39,502 nucleotides of DNA. Source: Streptomyces sp. NRRL B-24484. Its GTDB lineage: Bacteria > Actinomycetota > Actinomycetes > Streptomycetales > Streptomycetaceae. Shown one piece after another: positions 9,453 through 17,346 of the stretch. Location of the stretch: positions 1-39,502 of the forward strand of contig NZ_JOAI01000084.1 in the NCBI RefSeq assembly GCF_000717715.1. The letters are read 5' to 3'. Position numbers and translations under genes: made by a program. The notes under the pieces are model-generated. The model was not told the origin of the DNA, searched no databases, and worked only from the letters and a program-made list of their open reading frames with translations. Within the stretch, counting starts at the first letter, position 1, and the number at the start of each line of letters is the position of its first letter.

Positions 9453-10547
9453 CTAAGCTTCCAAGCAGAGTTCGTGAAGGTGATTGTCGGTCCCGTGGTA
9501 GACCACGTGCAGGGTTTTATCGCTATTACAGGCATAGACGCTAGGGTCACCGGCCGCGTTCGGCGGAGCGCCTGTAGCGTCGGACAGATCGTTGTGGCGC
9601 CACTGATCATTGAACGCCAGTTCGTGGATGTGGTCGTCGGTGCCGGAGTAGACAACGTGCAGGGTCTTGTCGACCTCCCAGGCGTACACGGCAGGGTCGC
9701 CAGCTGCATTAAGGGAGACGCCGACGGCGTCGGATAAGTCGTTGTGGCGCCATGCATCGATACCCGAAAATGTCCCCAACAGCTCGTGAAGACGACCGTT
9801 GTTGGCGCGGTAGACCACGTGCTGTTCCTCTGGGTCATTCCACGCGGCGCCGCCGGGGTTGCCGACCGCGGCAGGGGCATCGCCGACGGCCGCGCTGGTG
9901 ATGTCCCCGTGGTATTGGTTGCCAGCATGGCCGTGGAGCGAGAGCAGGTAAAGGTGGCCGTTGGTGCCGCGGTAGACAACGTGGATGCCGTTCTCCTGTG
10001 GCCAGTAGTAGACGGCTGTTGCGTCGCCGGCTGCTTTCGGGGGGGCATTCCGGGGCTCGATGACCACGGTGAGATCTGCATCGTCCCACTGGTTGTCGGA
10101 CCAAGACAGTTCGTGGAGGTGACTGTCGATTGCGCGGTAGAGAACGGCAGGGTCGTCTGGCACTATCTGGCGGTAAACGGCGCCAGGATCGGCAACTGCG
10201 TTCGGCGGATTAGGTTGTGCCGCGCCGGTGAGATCGGTGTGCAGCCACTCTCCGTTGAACGACAGTTGGTGGATGTGGCTGTCGGTGCCTCGGTAGACCA
10301 CACTCGTGGTCCTGCCCCAGGCACCGGCAACGGGATCGCCCACCGAGTTGGGCGGAGTGCCTTGTACCGCACGAGTGAGATCCGTGTGATGCCAGGCCCC
10401 GTTGAACGACAGTTGGTGGATGTGGCTGTCGGTGCCGCGGTAGGCCACATGCTGCGTCTTGTCGGCGTCCGTGGCATAGCCGACGGGATTACCGGCCGAC
10501 AGTACGCCGCCACTAGCGTTCGTAAGGTCGTTGTAGTGCCAAGTCAT
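9453..10547 (-). CDS. Seven-repeat beta-propeller protein, lectin-like
   Basis: The 364-residue protein is almost entirely seven repeats of about 50 residues. Each has an aromatic-H-x-DLT/S start, an A-x-G-D/N-P turn, then VVYRGTDSHIHQLSFNG or a variant. This matches the repeat plan of seven-bladed beta-propeller lectins of the fucose-binding PLL/AAL type, and the conserved W, Y and R residues fit sugar pockets between blades. There is no signal peptide or membrane segment, so it is cytoplasmic or leaves by a non-classical route. The start follows gaaggagg by a few bases. The long AT-richer upstream region fits its own promoter. The propeller is clear; the sugar-binding role is inferred from family resemblance. 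Confidence 0.7.
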   Translation of the reverse strand: MTWHYNDLTNASGGVLSAGNPVGYATDADKTQHVAYRGTDSHIHQLSFNGAWHHTDLTRAVQGTPPNSVGDPVAGAWGRTTSVVYRGTDSHIHQLSFNGEWLHTDLTGAAQPNPPNAVADPGAVYRQIVPDDPAVLYRAIDSHLHELSWSDNQWDDADLTVVIEPRNAPPKAAGDATAVYYWPQENGIHVVYRGTNGHLYLLSLHGHAGNQYHGDITSAAVGDAPAAVGNPGGAAWNDPEEQHVVYRANNGRLHELLGTFSGIDAWRHNDLSDAVGVSLNAAGDPAVYAWEVDKTLHVVYSGTDDHIHELAFNDQWRHNDLSDATGAPPNAAGDPSVYACNSDKTLHVVYHGTDNHLHELCLEA

Positions 10548-10962
10548 TCCGTACCCTCCTTCGCACGGGAGTGATTCCTTGAACCCGTCTGTTTTCTCCC
10601 ACAGGTGCGTTTCTGCAGCGAAGATCTGCGGGTCTTCCCTGGATGACGAGGGGGAAATCTACTATCTCGTCACCACCTTTTGAGGCGGGTGATGTCCCTG
10701 CCGAAAAATCCTACATGGCCAGTATGCACCCCTGATAGCCAGGGCGCATCTGGAGGCCGCCATGGCGGGGCGGGAAAACTACACCACACCCGCCTGTCGC
10801 GAATCAGTGAAAACTGTCGACCGTAGATTAAATTATGGCCCGCAGTGAACAAAGATTGTTCGGGCTTACCTTTTCGTCTCAGCATTAATTTACCTTGTGG
10901 ATATCCAGGTGGCACCCGTGCACCGCCCGGTCGCACCGGCGGGGCTGAGACTCCGCCACTGG
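10548..10962. other. Upstream region of the propeller gene
   Basis: No convincing gene. AT content rises between 10790 and 10900, as expected for a promoter region serving the leftward propeller gene. A stem-loop is visible at 10838-10865: gccc and gaaca pair with tgttc and gggc around aagat, with a small bulge. It could be an operator or leader structure; nothing more can be supported. Confidence 0.35.
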
Positions 10963-11205
10963 TTAGTCGTCGTCCGTGAGTCTGTCCCAAACCTGGCCCT
11001 GCCGTTGCAGGTCATAACCTCGGGTATCAGCAACGTGCTCGGCGTGCGTCTTGCTCCTGATGCCCGTATCGCTTTCGCAGTGTGTGCTGACAATCGGGTC
11101 GTACGCGCCAGCGCTCCGCTCGATCTGCTGGACATTAAAGACGATGCGCCCATCCTCAGCCTTCACGAGGATCATCAGCGGGCGGGATTCATTTCGAGGG
11201 CTCAT
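10963..11205 (-). CDS. Hypothetical protein, 80 residues, promoter cut off by an IS
   Basis: The frame reads MSPRNESRPLMILVKAEDGR and then a segment GAYDPIVSTHCESDTGIRSK followed by THAEHVADTRGYDLQ. It has the look of a short soluble protein, with H/Y-rich helices of a kind seen in Streptomyces orphans, but no family is recognised. No ribosome site is visible before ATG 11203-11205. An IS5-family element begins about ten bases upstream, so any original promoter has been displaced. It may be silent or driven from the IS end. Confidence 0.4.
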   Translation of the reverse strand: MSPRNESRPLMILVKAEDGRIVFNVQQIERSAGAYDPIVSTHCESDTGIRSKTHAEHVADTRGYDLQRQGQVWDRLTDDD

Positions 11206-11215
11206 AGCCGGACGG

Positions 11216-12115
11216 TATGCCTGTGGGCGGTGTCACTGGGCGTTTCGTCCCCGACTTTGGACGTCAGGTTCCGCGCCAGGTCGGCGTGCTCTCGCCGGTG
11301 AGGCGACGGGTCATGAGACTGATCATCGCGACGTGGACCATGGCTTCGGAGCGGGCTGGGAGTGCTTCGTAGTCGCGGGCGAGGCGTCGGTGGTTCATGA
11401 GCCAGCCGAAGGTGCGCTCGACGACCCAGCGGCGGGGTTGGACGACGAATCCCCTGGTGGTGGGGTCGCGGCGGACGATCTCGAGGTCGATGCCCAGGGT
11501 GGCGGCGTGTTCGACGACGGCGTTCTTGTAGCCCATGTCCGCCCAGGCCTTGCGTACGGTGGGGTGCTCGGCCGCCATCTGGGTCAGGAGCTGTCGGCCG
11601 GCGGCGTTGTCCTGGACGCTCGCGGCGGTGACCAGCACCACGAGCAGCAGGCCGATCGTGTCGGTGACGATGTTGCGTTTCCTGCCGACGATCCGCTTCC
11701 CGACATCGGCGCCCTGGGTGGCGGCGGGGACGTTCGTGGAGGTCTTCACGCTCTGCGAGTCGACGATGCAGGCCGTCGGCTCAGGACTGCGCCCCTCGCG
11801 GGTGCGGACGAGGCGGCGTAACAGGCCGTTGAGCTGCTCGAACACCCCCTCCTTCTGCCATCGGGCGAAGTAGGCGTAGACGGTTTCCCAGGGCGGGTAG
11901 TCGTGCGGGAGGTAGCGCCAGGGGATGCCGGTGCGATCGACGTAGAGGATGGCGTCCAGCAGGTCGCGCAGTTCGTGCTCGGGTGGTCGGCCGAACGCGA
12001 GGGCCCGTTCGGTCCGGGCCCGGCGCCAGACGGTGAGGGGGGGCTCGACCAGGGCCCAGCGGGCATCGGACAGGTCGCTCGGATACCGTCGACGATCCGT
12101 CATAACGACGGCATA
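11216..12115 (-). mobile_element. IS5-family insertion sequence inside an older IS
   Basis: A full-length transposase gene is bounded by short inverted ends, tatgcc at 11216-11221 and ggcata at 12110-12115. The right boundary abuts a fragment of a different IS5-type transposase, cut within codons reading CST, which shows insertion into an older element. TA occurs at both ends and could be the target duplication, but the repeats are too short to fix the limits exactly. Confidence 0.55.
11264..12103 (-). CDS. IS5-family transposase, intact
   Basis: A 279-residue protein beginning MTDRRRYPSDLSDARWALVE, the standard N-terminal DUF4096-like segment of IS5-family transposases, followed by the DDE domain. 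The catalytic residues appear as Asp in TACIVDSQSVKTS, Asp in KAWADMGYKN and Glu in RWVVERTFGWL, with the downstream NHRRLARDYE signature. The ATG at 12101-12103 fits family length. The frame is open further upstream, but there it crosses into the interrupted older IS. It is a candidate for an active element. Confidence 0.88.
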   Translation of the reverse strand: MTDRRRYPSDLSDARWALVEPPLTVWRRARTERALAFGRPPEHELRDLLDAILYVDRTGIPWRYLPHDYPPWETVYAYFARWQKEGVFEQLNGLLRRLVRTREGRSPEPTACIVDSQSVKTSTNVPAATQGADVGKRIVGRKRNIVTDTIGLLLVVLVTAASVQDNAAGRQLLTQMAAEHPTVRKAWADMGYKNAVVEHAATLGIDLEIVRRDPTTRGFVVQPRRWVVERTFGWLMNHRRLARDYEALPARSEAMVHVAMISLMTRRLTGESTPTWRGT

Positions 12116-12238
12116 TTGTCGAGCAGCGGGCTTTGCGGAAGATCCGCCAGGACTTGAGTCGGGCGAAGGCACGTTCGCCGGAGGCCCTGAGGCGGGCGTG
12201 GTCGCGGTTGTACTGCCTTGGTAGGCGCGGTCCGCCAG
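12116..12238 (-). pseudogene. Fragment of an IS5-type (HTH_Tnp_4/DDE_4) transposase
   Basis: Read leftward, the segment gives LADRAYQG and then, after a deletion and frame change, QYNRDHARLRASGERAFARL followed by KSWRIFRKARCST, where the newer IS cuts it off. This is the C-terminal third of the transposase type found at 12382-13101, and it retains the catalytic Glu region (ASGERAFARL). It is a relic of another copy of that element. A stem-loop (12247-12254 with 12264-12271) lies just beyond, next to a sequence resembling the 3' end of the same IS. Confidence 0.65.
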
Positions 12239-12303
12239 TGAGCGTCTTTCATCCTGTGCTGGAGGATGAAATGGCCTGGTCAGTTGGGGTGTCGGTGACG
12301 TGG

Positions 12304-12363
12304 CAGGGCCCCTCGTCGTTGGCGTGGTGATTCCACTCATCACGTCGTCGCCGAGGGGCCCTG
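12304..12363. terminator. 12-bp inverted repeat shielding a transposase gene
   Basis: cagggcccctcg at 12304-12315 is the exact reverse complement of 12352-12363, which ends 18 bases before the transposase ATG. Insertion sequences often carry such a structure at their 5' end to block read-through transcription; that role is inferred here. Confidence 0.5.
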
Positions 12364-12381
12364 TTGGTTCCGTATCCTGCC

Positions 12382-13101
12382 ATGCTCGACGTCCCGCACG
12401 AGCTGGTCGAGCACGTCTCCTGGCTGATCTACACCCGAAGGCGTGAACTGAACTCTCGCTGGCGCAGGCTCGGTTGCTTCAAGCAGGCCCTGCTGGTCCT
12501 GGCCCATCTACGCAAGAACGAGACGCTCGCCCAGGTCGCAGCCGGCTTCGGCGTCTCGGAGACGACCGCCTGGCGGTACGTGGACGAGACGGTGGAGGTC
12601 CTGGCCACATGGGCGCCGGGCCTGCGCGAGGCGCTGGTCGGACTGGGCGAGGGCGACTTCGTCATCGTGGACGGCACCCTGATCCCGACCGACCGGATCG
12701 CCGCGGACGAGCCGTACTACTCGCAAAAACACCGCAAGCACGGAATGAACGTGCAGGTCATCGCCAGGCCGGACGGGACCCCGCTGTGGTTCTCCCGAGC
12801 CCTGCCCGGCCGCACCCACGACCTGACCGCCGCCCGCGCCCACGGCATCGTCCAGGCCCGCCTGACCAGGGAAATCCTGGTACTGGCGGACCGCGCCTAC
12901 CAAGGTGCCGGCGCCACCGTCCGCATCCCCTATTACAACCATCACGAACTCCCCGAGCACTACAAGCAGTACAACCGCGACCCGCTGCTCGACCAACCGC
13001 ATCAGCCGCACCGTCGCCGCCGTCCACACCCTCCTCACCTGCGAAAACTCAGGATGAAAAGAGGTTCACTGGCTGGCCGTGCACTTCATGACCGGCGGTA
13101 A
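12382..13101 (+). pseudogene. IS5-type transposase lacking its catalytic Glu segment
   Basis: The first 200 residues are a normal HTH_Tnp_4/DDE_4-type transposase: helix-turn-helix AQVAAGFGVSETTAWRYVD, first Asp in FVIVDGTLIPTDRI, second Asp in LVLADRAYQGAG. After HYKQYNRD the expected segment with the catalytic Glu is missing. The sequence resumes in another frame with CSTNRISRTVAAVHTLLTCE and a stop. The deletion removes about 25 codons and shifts the frame, so the protein runs on as nonsense to 13101. It cannot be an active DDE enzyme. TTG 12364 is an alternative start. Confidence 0.75.
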
Positions 13102-13109
13102 GGTCTAAC

Positions 13110-13138
13110 CGGGACCTGAGTTTCGCGCCCAGGTCCCG
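13110..13138. terminator. 9-bp hairpin
   Basis: cgggacctg at 13110-13118 pairs with caggtcccg at 13130-13138 around an 11-nt loop. It sits ten bases past the stop of the leftward membrane-protein gene and just after the dead transposase, so it may end transcription from either side. Confidence 0.5.
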
Positions 13139-13147
13139 ATCACGGCT

Positions 13148-13423
13148 TCACTGGGCAGCCGGCCCGCCCGGTCCGCTGAAGGCGTCAATCGCCTTGCGCA
13201 GGGCGTCCGCGAGCTCCGGGAGCTGCTTCAGGAATGCGATGACCAGCATGACGGCCAAGCCGAGCAGGCTGAAGATCGCGAGCAGAACCAGGGTGATGTA
13301 GTTCCAGTCCACCGGGTGAATCAACCCTTCCAGAATTTTCTGGTGGTCGAACCGGCGAAATGGCAGCCTCAGTCCGACCACCGACTTCGTGGTCTCAAAC
13401 TGAGTGACTGCCGACGCGAGCAC
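13148..13423 (-). CDS. Small membrane protein, 91 residues
   Basis: One clear membrane segment (YITLVLLAIFSLLGLAVMLV, about residues 42-66) separates an N-terminal part from a C-terminal cytoplasmic-type helix (KQLPELADALRKAIDAFSG). The protein ends GPGGPAAQ. No family is recognised. The ATG at 13421-13423 lacks a clear ribosome site, and the IS at 13442 starts only 19 bp upstream, so the gene has very probably been cut from its promoter and might also have lost N-terminal residues. A hairpin follows its stop. Confidence 0.45.
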   Translation of the reverse strand: MLASAVTQFETTKSVVGLRLPFRRFDHQKILEGLIHPVDWNYITLVLLAIFSLLGLAVMLVIAFLKQLPELADALRKAIDAFSGPGGPAAQ

Positions 13424-13506
13424 GTCCTCTGGCGCTGGCTAAGGGTCGTCCCGTAATTGATCTCCAGCGGATCGGGCGGTGTGATTCGCTTCTGGGTGGG
13501 CTTCGC

Positions 13507-14274
13507 CTACGCGGCCTGGATGAGGTTGTGTAGGCGGGCGATGCCGAGCATGGCGTGGTGGACGCCGTCGCCCTTGAGGCGGCAGTCGCGGAGGATCTTC
13601 CAGGTCTTCATCCGGGCGAAGACGTGCTCGACGCGGGCGCGGACCTGTTTGTGCTCGCGGTTGTGTTCGGCTTGCCACTCGGTGAGCTCGCCGCCGCGCG
13701 GTCGGCGGTGCGGGATCACGAGTCCGGTGCCCGGATAGCCGCCGTCGGCGATGGTCGTCGTCCGGCCGACGGCGGCCTTCGCGCCGGACTCCTCCCATGC
13801 CTTGCAGTCGTTCCGGTTGCCCGGCAGGGGCTTGCCGACAGCGACGACCAGCCGGGTGTGGGCGTCGATGACGACCTGGTGGTTGGTGGAGTATCGGTAG
13901 TTCTTCGACTGCTCGGCGATCGTGTGGTCGCGGGTGGGAACCAGGGTGCCGTCCACGATCAGCACGGTGCCCTTGCGGAACCGGCGCCGGGGGTTGAGCG
14001 CGAGCAGGGGCCCGAGGTGGTCGATGATCCGGCCAGCCGCCGACTTCGAGATGCCGAAAAGCGGCGCGAGCTGCCTCAATGTCAGGTTCGTGCGCCAGTA
14101 GGCGGCGACCAGCAGAATCCGGTCCTCCAGCGGCAGGCTCCACGGGCGGCCCCGGCGCACCCTCTCGGCCCCCTCGCGGCGGAGCATCGCGACCAGCTTC
14201 TGGAAGTCGCGCGGGCCGAGCCCGGTGAACGGACCTATCCAGGACGGCTCCGACGCCGTGATCACACCAGCCAC
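13507..14274 (-). CDS. IS5-family transposase (HTH_Tnp_4/DDE type), intact
   Basis: A 255-residue transposase with an N-terminal helix-turn-helix (LTLRQLAPLFGISKSAAGRI) and a complete DDE set: Asp in VLIVDGTLVPTRD, Asp in TTIADGGYPGTG, Glu in VRARVEHVFARMKTWK. ATG 14272-14274 gives the usual family length. It would mobilise the element whose ends lie at 13442 and 14992. No frameshift or missing motif is seen. Confidence 0.88.
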   Translation of the reverse strand: MAGVITASEPSWIGPFTGLGPRDFQKLVAMLRREGAERVRRGRPWSLPLEDRILLVAAYWRTNLTLRQLAPLFGISKSAAGRIIDHLGPLLALNPRRRFRKGTVLIVDGTLVPTRDHTIAEQSKNYRYSTNHQVVIDAHTRLVVAVGKPLPGNRNDCKAWEESGAKAAVGRTTTIADGGYPGTGLVIPHRRPRGGELTEWQAEHNREHKQVRARVEHVFARMKTWKILRDCRLKGDGVHHAMLGIARLHNLIQAA

Positions 14275-14381
14275 GACGAGATCATTTCACCGTAAGCCGG
14301 CAGCCTGTGGGGTGAGGAAATGCGCTGGGTCTTCGCGTCAGCGGCCGGTACTGTGCGGGAACGATCCCAGGGGGTGGGCTG

Positions 14382-14930
14382 ATGCGGCCGGTGTTGCTGG
14401 TGGACGTCGACGGACCGCTGAATCCGTACGCGGCAAAGCCGTACAGGCGTCCCGAGGGCTATGCGACGCACCGGCTGCTGACACCGCGATGGGAGGCGGC
14501 CGAGCGGCGTCGGCTCACCGAGTGGGGACTGCCCAACAAGCCGGCCAAGCCGCTGCGGGTCTGGCTCAACCCGGACCACGGGCAGGCGCTGGCGGAGCTC
14601 CCCTTCGACCTTGTCTGGGCGACGACCTGGGAAGAGGAGGCCAACGACTTCCTTGCGCCCCTGCTGCGGCTGCCCACATTGCCGGTCATCACCTGGTCCG
14701 AACCACGGCTTCAGCCGGAAGGCGGCGTGTTCTGGAAGACACCGGAGATCGTCGCGTGGGCCCAGGGCCGTCCGTTCGCGTGGGTCGACGACCAGATCAC
14801 CGACGCGGATCGCGCGTGGGTCCAAGCCCACCATGACGGCCCGGCCCTCCTGCACCAGGTGGATCCCCGGACTGGGCTGACTGCCGCTGACTTCGCCACC
14901 TTGTCGGACTGGGCGACCAACCTGCGCTGA
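14382..14930 (+). CDS. HAD-like hydrolase-fold protein carried inside an IS
   Basis: 182 residues. The N-terminus MRPVLLVDVDGPLNPY has the HAD motif I DxD (Asp8, Asp10), and PFAWVDDQITDADR (acidic pair near 136-137) fits motif IV. The whole resembles the HAD domain annotated in 'Swiss Army Knife' RNA-repair-type proteins, common as stand-alone genes in Streptomyces. Phosphatase activity is plausible but the substrate is unknown. The ATG is preceded by agggggtggg, and a hairpin terminator follows nine bases after the stop. It lies between the inverted repeats of an IS5-family element, divergent from the transposase, which suggests cargo. It could be an ordinary host gene if the right repeat is coincidental. 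Confidence 0.7.
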   Translation: MRPVLLVDVDGPLNPYAAKPYRRPEGYATHRLLTPRWEAAERRRLTEWGLPNKPAKPLRVWLNPDHGQALAELPFDLVWATTWEEEANDFLAPLLRLPTLPVITWSEPRLQPEGGVFWKTPEIVAWAQGRPFAWVDDQITDADRAWVQAHHDGPALLHQVDPRTGLTAADFATLSDWATNLR

Positions 14931-14938
14931 CACCACGG

Positions 14939-14974
14939 ATCACGTGGCGCGGACAACATCACGCGCCACGTGAT
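14939..14974 (+). terminator. 13-bp perfect hairpin terminator of the cargo gene
   Basis: atcacgtggcgcg at 14939-14951 pairs exactly with 14962-14974 around a 10-nt loop, and a short T-containing run (tgttta) follows. It lies between the HAD-like gene and the right inverted repeat of the element, so the cargo is a self-contained unit. Confidence 0.75.
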
Positions 14975-15218
14975 TGTTTACGGGACAACCCTTAGCGCCG
15001 ATCCTGTGCCGAGCCACACCCCCTGCCCACCCCGGGCAAACTTGATCATTCCTTGGAGTAGTCATACACAGAGACGGAAACAAAGGGCGCATACAGGCGC
15101 CCCATTGAGAGTGACCTAACGTGCTGTCGACCCCTTCCGCGTCACAAAGGGGTACCGCACGCTCTCTGCTGCTCTTATACCTAAAATTCGGATGCGAGCG
15201 CCACAATCTTACCTCCCG

Positions 15219-15827
15219 TCAGGAGGTGAGCGCGGTGCCCGGACCCGTGCCCAGTCGCGAGGTCGACCTCGCTCGCCCCCCGCGAGCGCAGGCCATGTGG
15301 GCCGTGGCCCGCTCGTTGATGTAGCGGAACTGGGCGTCGCGGTCCGGGTGCTGCGATCCTTCGACGGTCCTGGCGTTGGCCTGCAGGCTGAAGCCTTCCT
15401 CCCGCAGCAGGTCACCGACCGTGTCGGCGCCCACTCGGTGTCCCTGCCGGGTCGGCTCGCCGGCGAGTTTCCTGGTCGACTTCACCGTCCAGCGCAGCGG
15501 CGACATCGGATCCCCGCGCTCATCCGGTTCCACCAGGGCCAGCAGCGCCGGCCGCAGTCCCTGGTTCACCTCCGCAGCCCTCTTCCGACCGCCGCCGGGC
15601 CGGCGGACCCGCCCCAACGGTTCCGCCCCGGATTCCAGCTCGTCCACACCCTTGCGGACCGTGGTCTCGCTGACGCCGGCCGCCTGCGCGACCGCCCGGA
15701 TCCCGCCGTGACCCAGCAACCGGGCCTCGGCCGCCATCATCAGACGCCGCTGCCGCTCGTCCAGGTGCGGGAACAACACCTCGAACTTCAGGGCGAGTTG
15801 GCCACGGATCGACTCGGAGATGCGCAT
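15219..15827 (-). pseudogene. ISAzo13-type transposase, N-terminal fragment
   Basis: From ATG 15825-15827 the frame reads MRISESIRGQLALKFEVLFP and continues through a helix-turn-helix (IRAVAQAAGVSETTVRKGVD), RRPGGGRKRA and SPLRWTVKSTRKLAGE to RDAQFRYINERA. This order is typical of ISAzo13/Rhodopirellula-type transposases. The expected catalytic domain (VSVDTKKKE onward) is absent: the similarity stops near 15315 and the frame runs on into unrelated sequence to 15219. It is a truncated, inactive remnant. Confidence 0.7.
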
Positions 15828-15884
15828 ACCAGACCAGCGAGCCGAAGAGCAGGAAGCAACACGTTGATTCTCTGCGAGCCCTAA

Positions 15885-16926
15885 CGAACTGGTGCGTGAT
15901 TGCGTCGGGTTGGGCTTGATCGGCTGGCGCGGCATGATCTCCCTCTGTGGCGATCATGGTGAACCGTGCGGTCCTTGCCCATCGGGTGCTGACCGGTGTC
16001 TCGCGTGGGCATCTGGCGGATCTGGTTTGTTGAGCTCGCCTCGCCGTGGCAGGCGGTGGTCGAGGGCAGGCGGCATGCGATCCGTGGTGGTGTGCGGCGC
16101 CGGGCTGCGGGTGCGGGCGCCAAGCACCGGCTGGTGTCCACCGACCGAGTGGCCGCGACGCTGATCCATCTGCGACACGATCTCCCGCACGCAGTCCTTG
16201 GCCTGCTGTTCGGCGTCGACCGCTCTACGATCACCCGGGCCGTCGCCGAGATACGCGGCCTGCTCGCCCGGCGCGGCTTCGCGGTGCCCGACCGTCCCGG
16301 GATCCGGCTGCGGACCCTCGCGGACGTCTTCGCCTACGCCCAGGCCGAAGGGGTGGTGCTGCGAATGGACGCGACCGAGGTCCAGGTCCGCCGCCCAGCC
16401 GGCCACCGCGGCGGGCGGCGGGCTTTCGTGTCCGGCAAGAAGAAGCAGAACACCATCATGAAGGCCACCGTCGTCGCCGACGAGGCGGGCCGCACCCTAT
16501 GGGCCGGCAACCTCCGCCCCGGACGCATGCACGACGCGACCGCCATCCGCGGCGAAGGCGTCGACGACCTGTTCCGCCAATTTCCAGAGATCCAAGTCCT
16601 GCTCGATGACGGATACTTGGGGCTGCGGAGGGATCACCCCGGCCAGGCGGTCACCCCGCCGCGGAAGGCGAACAAGATCTGCCTGCCGGAAGTCCACGAG
16701 GCACGCGAACGGGACCGCCACCAGCACTCCTCGCAGCGCATCCCGGTCGAATACGCCCTCGCCGACCACAAGCGGTGGAAGGGTCTGACTCGCTGGACCC
16801 CCCGCCGCGACACGCTCCCGGAGACCTACCTCGCCATCGCCGGCCTCGTCTCCGACCGCACCGCCACCACCTGAGCCACACCTGGCTCAGGCCGACACAT
16901 CCCCGCCGCAATCACGCACCAGCTCG
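15885..16926 (+). mobile_element. IS5-family insertion sequence with TAA target duplication
   Basis: The ends are inverted repeats: cgaactggtgcgtgattgcg at 15885-15904 matches the reverse complement of 16907-16926 with one difference. Both are flanked by TAA (15882-15884 and 16927-16929), giving an original target c-TAA-g, as several IS5-family groups produce. The element is 1042 bp and holds one transposase gene with a frameshift near its start. The right TAA also serves as a stop in front of a truncated host frame. Confidence 0.8.
15956..16874 (+). pseudogene. IS5-family transposase with a frameshift after codon 25
   Basis: ATG 15956 opens a natural N-terminus (MVNRAVLAHRVLTGVSRGHL then ADLVC) but hits TGA at 16031-16033. 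Dropping one T from tttgttgag joins it to ELASPWQAVVEGRRH in the next frame, which runs to 16874. The remainder is complete: helix-turn-helix HAVLGLLFGVDRSTITRAV, then Asp in VLRMDATEVQV, Asp in VLLDDGYLG and Glu in RIPVEYALADHKRWKG. An ATG at 15996 in the second frame could still yield a 292-residue product with an altered N-terminus, so residual activity is possible. A sequencing error cannot be excluded. Confidence 0.7.
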
Positions 16927-16929
16927 TAA

Positions 16930-17220
16930 GAGAGGTGGGAGTGGGGCGGCAGGCTGCCGAGCGAGAGGCTGCGCCGCGTCCGCGGGAGCAATGTCCGCGG
17001 TCTGCTCCGCTTCGACAGCGACCTGGTGCACGCCCTCGCTGCCGCGGGTTCCGAGGTCCAGCGTGCAGTGGCCTTGCTGGCCGCGCGGCGGGCATGCGAG
17101 ACGGCGCGCCTGACCGATGTGTGGTGGGTCGCCAAGGGCTCAGAGGGCCGCATGGGCTCAGGTGGCTCGACGTGCGTGCGAAACCTCATGATCTTCTCTC
17201 AGCTGTCCTGTCGGTTCACC
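16930..17220 (+). pseudogene. Fragment of a conserved actinobacterial orphan gene
   Basis: Directly after the IS the frame reads RWEWGGRLPSERLRRVRGSN, LLRFDSDLVHALAAAGSE, then QRAVALLAARRACETARLTD. This helical pattern recalls Streptomyces hypothetical proteins of about 200 residues. There is no start codon with a ribosome site, since the IS cuts the 5' side at 16930. The frame remains open far downstream, but the protein-like character ends near 17220 (SQLSCRFTADP), before a hairpin. I read it as a remnant cut by the IS. Function unknown. Confidence 0.4.
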
Positions 17221-17280
17221 GCGGATCCGGCCCGCCCGGCGCGGCGCCGATCGTCGCTCCCGATTCCCGCGCCCGGGTCA

Positions 17281-17329
17281 CAGCCGTCCGGGACGGCAGC
17301 GGCACGCGCCCTGCCGTCCCGAACGGCTG
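17281..17329. terminator. 19-bp hairpin terminator
   Basis: Positions 17281-17299 pair with 17311-17329 with a single mismatch around an 11-nt loop. It lies 17 bases beyond the stop of the leftward VOC gene and serves as its terminator. It may also stop transcription arriving from the IS side. Confidence 0.75.
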
Positions 17330-17346
17330 TGAGACGGAGATCGCGG

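Larger units (their letters stand above)
13442..14992. mobile_element. IS5-family element enclosing a cargo gene
   Basis: The left end, 13442-13456 (agggtcgtcccgtaa), and the right end, 14978-14992, are inverted repeats matching at 14 of 15 positions. Both are flanked by TA (13440-13441 and 14993-14994) within c-TA-g, a YTAR-type target known for some IS5-family groups. Between them lie a transposase on the minus strand and a HAD-like gene with its own terminator on the plus strand. The subterminal tgatctc beside the left end recurs in inverted form (gagatca) at 14279-14285, where the unextended IS would be expected to end. The extra 0.7 kb therefore seems inserted inside the right end. Confidence 0.7.

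Noticed and set aside
14940..15206. Leftward 88-residue frame crossing the right end of the cargo-bearing IS
   Set aside because: It spans the IS terminator and inverted repeat and has no ribosome site.
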